The position numbers and the translations under genes were made by a program. From CAYMJA01 sp964391095 (GTDB lineage Bacteria > Patescibacteriota > Minisyncoccia > Minisyncoccales > GWA2-38-27), in contig CAYMJA010000007.1 in assembly GCA_964391095.1 (NCBI GenBank), positions 1 to 30,253 on the forward strand: 30,253 nucleotides of DNA, given 5' to 3'. How positions within the stretch are numbered: the first letter of the stretch is position 1; every line of letters begins with the position of its first letter. Below, piece by piece: positions 22,488-27,871 of this stretch. The notes under the pieces were generated by a model. That model searched no databases and was not told the origin of the DNA. It saw only the letters and a program-made list of their open reading frames with translations.

Positions 22488-22560
22488 GCCGCGGTAGCTC
22501 ATGTAGTAGAGCGCTACTCTGAAAAAGTAGAGGTAGCCGGCGCACGTCCGGCCCGCGGCA
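22488..22560 (+). tRNA. tRNA-Phe(GAA) with altered T-loop and D-loop
   Basis: Acceptor GCCGCGG pairs with CCGCGGC (22553-22559), D-stem GCTC/GAGC, and anticodon stem CTACT/AGTAG encloses CTGAAAA (GAA). T-stem GCCGG/CCGGC is perfect, but its loop is CGCACGT rather than TTCRANN, and the D-loop ATGTAGTA lacks the GG pair. All stems pair, so it is probably functional, with a non-standard elbow. Confidence 0.85.
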
Positions 22561-22571
22561 CAAATAGACAG

Positions 22572-22643
22572 GCGGGTGTCGTATAATGGTTCTTATGCAA
22601 CCTTGCCAAGGTTGAGATGGCGGTTCAATTCCGCTCACCCGCT
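22572..22643 (+). tRNA. tRNA-Gly(GCC)
   Basis: Acceptor GCGGGTG pairs with CACCCGC (22636-22642), anticodon stem CAACC/GGTTG encloses TTGCCAA (GCC), T-loop TTCAATT, discriminator T. A remnant of another tRNA follows directly. Confidence 0.92.
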
Positions 22644-22645
22644 CA

Positions 22646-22678
22646 GAAGATCGCGGGTTCAAGCCCCGTCTCCCGCTC
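22646..22678 (+). pseudogene. 3' remnant of a second tRNA-Gly
   Basis: A T-arm (GCGGG-TTCAAGC-CCCGT) and a 3' acceptor strand CTCCCGC plus T remain. The 5' part expected to begin GCGGGAG, the D-arm and the anticodon arm are absent. The sequence resembles the 3' end of bacterial tRNA-Gly(UCC). Confidence 0.75.
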
Positions 22679-22707
22679 TTGACAACCCTCCACAGATAAG
22701 CTAATAT
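22679..22707 (+). promoter_or_regulatory. Sigma70-type promoter of the 3D-domain gene
   Basis: TTGACA (22679-22684), 17-nt spacer, TAATAT (22702-22707). It begins one base after the tRNA-Gly remnant. Confidence 0.75.
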
Positions 22708-22710
22708 GGC

Positions 22711-22733
22711 AAAACCCCTTTATAAGGGTTTTT
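22711..22733 (+). terminator. Terminator-like hairpin before the 3D-domain gene
   Basis: AAAACCC and GGGTTTT pair, followed by T-rich sequence immediately before ATG 22737. It can end the tRNA array transcript; for RNA starting at 22714 its first arm would be incomplete, so the gene's own transcript could escape it. Confidence 0.65.
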
Positions 22734-22736
22734 ATT

Positions 22737-23255
22737 ATGAACATTCACTTTAATAGCCCCAAATTTATGGGCAAAAATACCTTAATTATTTTGATAATTG
22801 CTGGAATTCTAAGCAGTGTTTTAGGGTTTTGGGTAATAGAAATGCAAAAAGCAAAAGCCGAATCTTTCTCCAATCCTTCTCCTGCCTTAGAATTGTCAAC
22901 AATGCAAGGAAATAGTCTTTTATCAGTATTTAATTCTCCTCTCCCTGAACTTCAACCAATCCAACGAGTAAAAATGGTAATTACTGCCTATTCAAGTACT
23001 CCCTGGCAAACTGACAGCAGCCCCTATATAACTGCCTCGGGAAAAACAGTTGAAGAAGGAATTATAGCTAATAATATGTTGACTTTTGGAACAAAAATTA
23101 GAATACCTGAATTATATGGCGATAAAATTTTCACAGTAGAGGATAGGATGAATTGGAGAAAAGGTTATTATCACCTTGATATCTGGTTTCCAGAATATTG
23201 GCAGGCAAAAAATTTCGGAGCAAAGAGAGCTTACATAGAAATTTTAGAAAGCTAA
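22737..23255 (+). CDS. 3D-domain secreted protein (peptidoglycan-cleaving type)
   Basis: One N-terminal membrane/signal segment (about 15-36) is followed by a linker and a C-terminal 3D (Asp-Asp-Asp) double-psi barrel domain. This domain is shared with MltA, resuscitation factors of the YabE type and YuiC. Visible motifs are VITAYSSTPWQTDSSPYITASGKTV, GTKIRIPELYGDKIFTVEDRM and YHLDIWF. Proteins with this fold are lytic transglycosylase-like murein enzymes. At 172 aa it is a minimal version without LysM or G5 domains. An alternative start is ATG 22767. A perfect terminator follows. Confidence 0.88.
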   Translation: MNIHFNSPKFMGKNTLIILIIAGILSSVLGFWVIEMQKAKAESFSNPSPALELSTMQGNSLLSVFNSPLPELQPIQRVKMVITAYSSTPWQTDSSPYITASGKTVEEGIIANNMLTFGTKIRIPELYGDKIFTVEDRMNWRKGYYHLDIWFPEYWQAKNFGAKRAYIEILES

Positions 23256-23268
23256 TTAAATCTATCAA

Positions 23269-23310
23269 TACAAAAAGCCCCTGTCTAACGTCTAACAGGG
23301 GCTTTTTGTA
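23269..23310. terminator. Perfect 16-bp bidirectional terminator
   Basis: TACAAAAAGCCCCTGT (23269-23284) and its exact complement (23295-23310) surround a 10-nt loop, with internal T-runs usable in both directions. Ends the 3D-domain gene. Confidence 0.92.
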
Positions 23311-23342
23311 TTAGTTGTGCACTATATTGAAGATAGTTCGAA

Positions 23343-23373
23343 CCCCAGTAGTAAAACAAATCTTACTACGGGG
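23343..23373. repeat. Intergenic hairpin with CCCC-GTAGTAA arms
   Basis: CCCC-a-GTAGTAA pairs with TTACTAC-GGGG around an 8-nt loop. It follows GTTCGAA, which resembles a tRNA T-loop, but no cloverleaf can be built. No T-run follows. Confidence 0.5.
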
Positions 23374-23452
23374 CACAGCATTTTTCGTCGCCAAAGGCGG
23401 TGAAGGCAAGCCACCCAATTAGGCGGCTCGCCCGCAAGCTAAATTCCCCCTT

Positions 23453-24208
23453 TTACCAAGTCAAAAAACTCCACCAGGGTTTTTTTGCTGAGATAACTTG
23501 GCCAGTTCCAGCACTAACTTTTATTTCGATTTTTAAACTTACCGGAAATAGGAAAAATAATCTTGCTCGTTTTATTCCTTCCATAGAATAAACTGGTTTC
23601 TGTGCTTCTTCTTTTAATTCTATCTTTCTAATTGATTTAATGTCAGGCGTTTCAGAAACTGCGATTGCGTCTTCTGGCATAACATTAATTGGTTTTTCGC
23701 CAACAGAAGTTTTCATAAATAATTTAGATTCTTTAACAATCAATTCATTGGAATATTCAACTGAAACAAAAGTTGTTTCTAATATACCTTTATTTCCGGG
23801 GGTAGTTTTCCATAAAGATATATCGTGTGAAACTGGTTGCTCGTTTTGGTCTATCGTATGAATCACATTTTGGGTCAATAGGTCATACGATACTGCCTGT
23901 TCACCTTCGCTTACAGCCGGGCATTCTGGGCCAACACAACTACACATTACTTGACCAGGGTAGCTTGCTGCAATACCACATTGAGTTCTCTGGGGACACT
24001 GAAAATAGCTACAAGGATTTGGTTGAGCACATCTTAAACCAATGCCTGGGAAGCTAAAACATTCCAGTCCTTCAGGGCAGGGGTTTATAGCATCGCAAAA
24101 TTGTTCAGTAATCTGTGGGTATTCACTAACCCGGGCATTGGCCATATTTATTAAAACCAATCCTAATAATACAGGTAGTATTGCAAATATGATTTTGTTA
24201 TTTATCAT
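23453..24208 (-). CDS. Secreted protein with cysteine-rich module
   Basis: No named family is recognised. A signal peptide (about 1-25, cleaved near ANA) leads into an EGF-like cluster of about ten cysteines (about 38-95). The remaining 150 residues are beta-rich (LWKTTPGNKGILETTFVSVEY, KLFMKTSVGEKPINVMPEDA), ending in GQVISAKKPWWSFLTW. The Lys-Pro-Trp-Trp ending looks like a conserved terminal motif. There is no C-terminal membrane helix. A short repeated unit (AVSYD... PVSHD) occurs near 105-130. It lies alone between REP-like intergenic sequences; an exported adhesin or regulator is possible. Confidence 0.7.
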   Translation of the reverse strand: MINNKIIFAILPVLLGLVLINMANARVSEYPQITEQFCDAINPCPEGLECFSFPGIGLRCAQPNPCSYFQCPQRTQCGIAASYPGQVMCSCVGPECPAVSEGEQAVSYDLLTQNVIHTIDQNEQPVSHDISLWKTTPGNKGILETTFVSVEYSNELIVKESKLFMKTSVGEKPINVMPEDAIAVSETPDIKSIRKIELKEEAQKPVYSMEGIKRARLFFLFPVSLKIEIKVSAGTGQVISAKKPWWSFLTW

Positions 24209-24331
24209 AATTGATTTTTTATTAAAATTTTCATTTTCGACCTTTTATATGAAAAATTTTCTTTTACAGCCAGCGAAGCTGGTACAAAACCAAAAATTAA
24301 ATTTTAGCTGGAAAATTCCGTATAATTTGGT

Positions 24332-24353
24332 CGCCGAGCGAAGCGAGGCGGCC
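24332..24353. repeat. REP-like GAGCGAAGCGAG hairpin
   Basis: CGCC and GGCG flank a GAGCGAAGCGAG core. A related CCAGCGAAGCTGG hairpin lies at about 24270-24285. Such GC-rich cores stand out from the AT-rich surroundings. Confidence 0.55.
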
Positions 24354-24380
24354 CAAAAATCGTTGACTTTTTCTCGCTGG

Positions 24381-24466
24381 TGCCGCGGGTGGGACTCGAA
24401 CCCACACGGGTAAATATACCCAACGGGTTTTAAGCCCGTCCTGTAAACCAATTCCAGCACCGCGGC
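24381..24466 (-). tRNA. tRNA-Leu(UAA)
   Basis: On the minus strand, acceptor GCCGCGG (24466-24460) pairs with CCGCGGC (24388-24382). Anticodon stem ACGGG/CCCGT encloses CTTAAAA (TAA). A long variable arm and T-arm GTGGG-TTCGAGT-CCCAC are present. Confidence 0.93.
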
Positions 24467-24475
24467 AAAATTCTG

Positions 24476-24548
24476 AGGCACGGGCGGGAATCGAACCCAC
24501 GTAAAGGGATTTGCAGTCCCCTGCCTAAAGCCACTTGGCTACCGTGCC
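24476..24548 (-). tRNA. tRNA-Cys(GCA)
   Basis: On the minus strand, acceptor GGCACGG (24548-24542) pairs with CCGTGCC (24483-24477). Anticodon stem GGGGA/TCCCT encloses CTGCAAA (GCA). T-arm GTGGG-TTCGATT-CCCGC, discriminator T. Lies 32 nt downstream of rbfA. Confidence 0.92.
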
Positions 24549-24580
24549 ATTTTATTATTATACCATTTTTTAAATCTTTT

Positions 24581-24931
24581 TCAACCCTTCTTTTCCTCAT
24601 TTTTTATCTCCTCTAAAAGTTCTTCAATTCGCGCTGCTTCAACAACTTTTTCTTCTTTTACAAATTTTATTCTGGGAATTGGCCTCATTTTCAACCGCTT
24701 ATTTAGTTTTTGCTGAAGATTATAAATTCCTTTATTTAGAACTTTAAAGATTCTATCAAATTGCTCCTTTGGAATTACTGAAATATAGACCTTGGCTTGG
24801 TTTAAATTCCTTGAAACTTCCACCCAAGTAATAGTTACTAAAATATCTTTAGGAAAATCAATTTCTTTAAGAAGAATCTGGCTTAATTCATTCTTTATTA
24901 AAGAATTAACGCGTTGAATACGATTAGACAT
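24581..24931 (-). CDS. rbfA: 30S ribosome-binding factor A
   Basis: RbfA helps mature the 3' end of 16S rRNA and the neck of the 30S subunit. The KH-type fold is evident: helix NRIQRVNSLIKNELSQILLKE, strand DILVTITWVEVSRNLNQAKVYISV, the LQQKLNKRLKMRPIPRIKF stretch. 116 aa from ATG 24931, normal for the family; the upstream in-frame ATG at 24943 adds only MDLK. Third gene of the DUF4446-infB-rbfA operon, and followed by tRNA-Cys and tRNA-Leu. Confidence 0.95.
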   Translation of the reverse strand: MSNRIQRVNSLIKNELSQILLKEIDFPKDILVTITWVEVSRNLNQAKVYISVIPKEQFDRIFKVLNKGIYNLQQKLNKRLKMRPIPRIKFVKEEKVVEAARIEELLEEIKNEEKKG

Positions 24932-24971
24932 TTTTAAATCCAAATGTTGTGAGTAGTTGGACTTTGGATTT

Positions 24972-26462
24972 TTACAATTCTCCCTTTTTTCTTTCTTCCG
25001 TATACACCCCTAAAATATCTCCTTCCTCAATCCTTACATCCCCTTCATAAAGAATTCCGCATTCTGCTCCTTTGGCTAATTCTTCAATGCTCTTTTTGTC
25101 TCGCTGAAGCTCAACAACTTTTCCTTTTCCAACTTTTTCTTCATCGCGATAGACCTCAAGTAGGGCCCCTCTTTTTATTTTTCCCTCAATGACTTTGCCG
25201 CCGATAATCTGACGATTTTTTTCTGTCCGAAAGATTGCTAAAATTTTAACCTTCCCCAGGTCATTTCTAACCGTTTCAAATTCCAACCTTTTGCCTAAAA
25301 CCTGCCTAACCGCCTGAGCTAATTCATAAATTACATCAAAAGTCATTATTTTTATTTTTTCTTTCAAAGCCAAACCTTTAGCAATAGGATTCGTTTTTAC
25401 TCGAAAACCTATAATCACAGCTTTAGCTCCCTTTGCTAACTTCACATCGGACTCATTTATATCTCCCACTGCTTTCTTCAAAATTCTTAAAATAACTTTT
25501 TCTTGAGGAAGGTCTTTTAAAACTTCCTCAATAGCTTCAATTGACCCTAAAACATCAACTTTTAAAATCAAATTTAGAACCTTTTTATCCGACTCTACAA
25601 CCAGTACTCCAGGAACTGGTTCAGCCGGCTTTTCAAAAATTTTCTTTGCTGTTTCAATGTCGCTAAAAACTTTAAATTGCTCTCCTACCCCAGGAACATT
25701 TTCAAATCCAAGAACTATAACCGGCATAGAAGGAAAACCCTCTTTTATGGGAACTCCTTGAAAGTCCTCCATAATTTTAATTTTTCCAAAAGCAGAAGAA
25801 GTTCCTATAATATTACCCTTTTTAAGAACTCCGTTTTGCAAGATTAAAGTAGCTGTTGGGCCGCGAAAAGAATCTAAATAAGATTCAATTACTACTCCTT
25901 CAGCAGGTTTTGAAATATCTCCTTTTAAATCCTCCATTTCAGCGACCAATAAAATTAACTCTAAAAGGTCTGGAATCCCTTTGCCGGTCTTTGCCGAAAG
26001 CTCTACCAAAGGAACTTTGCCCCCCATTGATTCAACTAAAATATTTTGGTCTGACAATTCTCTTTTTACTTTCTCAGGATTAGCTTCTGGTTTATCCATT
26101 TTATTAATAGCTACAATCATTGGAATCTGAGCCTTCTTTATATGAGAGATAGCTTCTTTTGTTTGAGTTTTTACCCCCTCATCAGCCCCTACTACCAAAA
26201 TGGCAGTATCAGCTACTTGGGCCCCTCTTGACCTCATAGCCGAAAAAGCCTCATGTCCAGGAGTGTCAATGAAGGTAATTTTCTTGCCCTGATGTTCAAT
26301 CTGATAAGCCCCGATATGCTGGGTTATCCCACCAGCTTCTTTTTCAATAATTTTAAAATCTTTGATCGCTGAAAGAATTGATGATTTCCCATGATCAACA
26401 TGGCCTAAAACAACCACAACGGGTGGACGAGATACTAAATTTTTGTTTTTCTTGCCGGTCAT
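24972..26462 (-). CDS. infB: Translation initiation factor IF-2 (short form)
   Basis: IF-2 positions fMet-tRNA on the 30S subunit and promotes subunit joining. G-domain motifs: G1 GHVDHGKSS (about 20-28), G3 DTPGHEAF (about 66-73), G4 NKMD (about 120-123). Domains II, III and the fMet-binding domain IV follow (FRTEKNRQIIGGKVIEGKIKRGA, KGAECGILYEGD). At 496 aa it starts almost directly with the G domain and lacks the long N-terminal region of typical bacterial IF-2. In an operon upstream of rbfA and 14 nt downstream of the DUF4446 gene. Confidence 0.97.
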   Translation of the reverse strand: MTGKKNKNLVSRPPVVVVLGHVDHGKSSILSAIKDFKIIEKEAGGITQHIGAYQIEHQGKKITFIDTPGHEAFSAMRSRGAQVADTAILVVGADEGVKTQTKEAISHIKKAQIPMIVAINKMDKPEANPEKVKRELSDQNILVESMGGKVPLVELSAKTGKGIPDLLELILLVAEMEDLKGDISKPAEGVVIESYLDSFRGPTATLILQNGVLKKGNIIGTSSAFGKIKIMEDFQGVPIKEGFPSMPVIVLGFENVPGVGEQFKVFSDIETAKKIFEKPAEPVPGVLVVESDKKVLNLILKVDVLGSIEAIEEVLKDLPQEKVILRILKKAVGDINESDVKLAKGAKAVIIGFRVKTNPIAKGLALKEKIKIMTFDVIYELAQAVRQVLGKRLEFETVRNDLGKVKILAIFRTEKNRQIIGGKVIEGKIKRGALLEVYRDEEKVGKGKVVELQRDKKSIEELAKGAECGILYEGDVRIEEGDILGVYTEERKKGEL

Positions 26463-26476
26463 ACTTAAATAAAAAA

Positions 26477-26845
26477 TTAATTCTTGGGGAATTCTATTGC
26501 TCTCAATATTGCCTTCTTTTCTTCGTCAGATAAACTATATTCTGATTTGCTACTTTTAATCGGCTTTGCGTAAACCCGATTTGTCTCTTTAGTATATAAG
26601 CTGGTCACTACTATCCCATCATTATTTCCATCAAGCAGGGCAATGGAAAAACTTTGGTTACTTCCCACACCAGAAAAGGGATTATATCTAACTATCCCCA
26701 TTTTCTGAATAGAAAATTTAGTTCCTTTTTTTAGATTTTCCAGGTCCTCAGAAATTACCTCAATTTTCTTCTTTAAATGTCTGATTTGATTTAAAACTCC
26801 TTTTAAATCTTTCGGCTCTTTGCTTTTTTTAAAAAAATTAAACAT
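26477..26845 (-). CDS. DUF4446 family protein
   Basis: A 122-aa protein matching the DUF4446 pattern: a short coiled coil (about 14-44) then VRYNPFSGVGSNQSFSIALLD, GIVVTSLYTKE, VYAKPI and an LSDEEKKAI helix. Function is unknown. In Firmicutes, relatives have an N-terminal membrane anchor, while here only a short FNFFKK start remains, so it is probably cytoplasmic. First in the infB-rbfA operon, so it is likely co-expressed with translation factors. Confidence 0.85.
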   Translation of the reverse strand: MFNFFKKSKEPKDLKGVLNQIRHLKKKIEVISEDLENLKKGTKFSIQKMGIVRYNPFSGVGSNQSFSIALLDGNNDGIVVTSLYTKETNRVYAKPIKSSKSEYSLSDEEKKAILRAIEFPKN

Positions 26846-26866
26846 ATTTTTTCTCTAACTAATTTG

Positions 26867-26888
26867 TGCGGAGGAGGCAGGACTCGAA
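26867..26888 (-). pseudogene. 3'-terminal remnant of tRNA-Ser
   Basis: 22 bases identical to the 3' end of tRNA-Ser(CGA) at 27008-27029, from the T-loop to the acceptor end. The match stops at the T-loop, so the rest of the gene is absent. Distance between the copies is 141 nt. Confidence 0.75.
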
Positions 26889-26894
26889 GAGTTG

Positions 26895-26938
26895 CCCGAA
26901 GGTATTGCCGTTCCGCTTTCAGCGGAACGCAATTCGGG
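26895..26938. repeat. Long compound hairpin between tRNA-Ser and its remnant
   Basis: CCCGA/TCGGG, ATTGC/GCAAT (one bulge) and GTTCCGCT/AGCGGAAC stack around a TTC loop, giving about 18 bp. Rich in GC relative to its surroundings. Confidence 0.65.
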
Positions 26939-26971
26939 AAGTCAGATTCTCGTCACACCCCGCCACAACAA

Positions 26972-27007
26972 AGCAAATTTAAAGCCCAGAAGGGCTTTTC
27001 GTTTGCT
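26972..27007 (-). terminator. Hairpin after tRNA-Ser, possible terminator
   Basis: AAAGCCC/GGGCTTT inside an outer AGCAAA/TTTGCT pair, directly after the 3' end of tRNA-Ser(CGA) on the minus strand. The T-run is weak, so termination is uncertain. Confidence 0.5.
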
Positions 27008-27009
27008 TG

Positions 27010-27091
27010 CGGAGGAGGCAGGACTCGAACCTGCAAGGGCTTTCGCCCGCCGCTTTTCGGGAGCGGTTCCTTACCATTAGGATACTCCTCC
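27010..27091 (-). tRNA. tRNA-Ser(CGA) with C at position 33
   Basis: On the minus strand, acceptor GGAGGAG (27091-27085) pairs with CTCCTCC (27017-27011). Anticodon stem CCGCT/AGCGG encloses CCCGAAA (anticodon CGA, C33). A long variable arm (CGGGCGAAAGCCC) and T-arm GCAGG-TTCGAGT-CCTGC are present. Discriminator G. Confidence 0.9.
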
Positions 27092-27099
27092 TTATAGGG

Positions 27100-27171
27100 T
27101 GCCCCTACTCCGACTTGAACGGAGATCCCAACCTCCGGAGGGTTATACTTTATCCCTTAAGCTATAGGGGC
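27100..27171 (-). tRNA. tRNA-Arg(CCG)
   Basis: On the minus strand, acceptor GCCCCTA (27171-27165) pairs with TAGGGGC (27107-27101). Anticodon stem TAACC/GGTTG encloses CTCCGGA (CCG, normal U33). T-loop TTCAAGT. Its first base is the last base of the TAG stop of the upstream methyltransferase gene. Confidence 0.92.
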
Positions 27172-27863
27172 TACTTTTCTGCTATTAAATAAATATTTTG
27201 TCTATTGCCCTTTTTGTTTTTTGTAATACTGCTTTCTTTAATTTTAAACCCTACTTTCTTAACCAAATTTATCAATTCTCTTTTTGAAAACCAGTGATAA
27301 TATCTTTTAGTTTTTTTACCCCAGGGTTCAAAAATGTCTTTGAAATCTAATCTTAACTTTCCTATTAGTTTCAAAATGGTGTATCTTAAAAGTAGGACAA
27401 CTTCTTTTTTGTTGTGAAATTTCCAAACAGTTAAAATCAACATTCCTCTTTGTTTTAAAACTCTTTTTACTTCTTTTAAAAATTGAAGGCGGAATGCTTG
27501 GGAAGGTATCTGATGTAAAACAGCAATACTATAAACCTTGTTAAAATAATTATTAGGAAAAGGTAAATTCAGGGCATTAACTGTTTGAAATTTTACATTA
27601 GGAAACTTTTTCTTAGCTATCTCAATCAACTTTTCAGAATTATCTACCCCAATATAATCTACATTTTTATTTTTAAAAAATTCGTAAAACCTGCCATTGC
27701 CACACCCTAAATCTAAAACTCTATCTGTTGGTATTAAAAAATCTGTTACCAAGAACCTAATTTCCTCCCAGGGCTTTTTTCTAGTTCTTGAAAAATCCTC
27801 GGCAATTAGGTTATAATCTTCTTTAGTTTTCTCTAATAGATATTTGGCGTATTCTTTGTCCAT
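27171..27863 (-). CDS. Trm9/ALKBH8-like tRNA wobble-uridine methyltransferase
   Basis: A class I SAM methyltransferase with motif I VLDLGCGNGRF (49-59) and acidic residue in DYIGVDNS (69-76). Similarity to Trm9/ALKBH8 is specific: YNLIAEDFSRTRKKPWEE (17-34) matches the Trm9 FSxTRxKPWP signature, and YSIAVLHQIP (111-120) matches SIAVVHH. Trm9 methylates cm5U34 to mcm5U34 using Trm112 as partner; no Trm112 is seen here. The gene lies head to head with elp3 (8 bp between start codons), whose product makes cm5U34, so a joint pathway is likely (inference). It is followed without gap by tRNA-Arg(CCG). A generic methyltransferase is the alternative. Confidence 0.78.
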   Translation of the reverse strand: MDKEYAKYLLEKTKEDYNLIAEDFSRTRKKPWEEIRFLVTDFLIPTDRVLDLGCGNGRFYEFFKNKNVDYIGVDNSEKLIEIAKKKFPNVKFQTVNALNLPFPNNYFNKVYSIAVLHQIPSQAFRLQFLKEVKRVLKQRGMLILTVWKFHNKKEVVLLLRYTILKLIGKLRLDFKDIFEPWGKKTKRYYHWFSKRELINLVKKVGFKIKESSITKNKKGNRQNIYLIAEK

Positions 27864-27871
27864 AAGAACTG

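Noticed and set aside
22471..22662. Open frame on the minus strand across the tRNA-Phe/tRNA-Gly array
   Set aside because: It lies wholly on the antisense of tRNA genes and has no family resemblance. The same applies to open frames opposite the tRNAs at 11878-12166, 13260-13448, 24245-24500 and 26864-27192.
23343..23373. A tRNA on the minus strand near 23340
   Set aside because: A GGGGTTCGAA segment resembles a T-arm, but acceptor, D and anticodon arms cannot be built around it.
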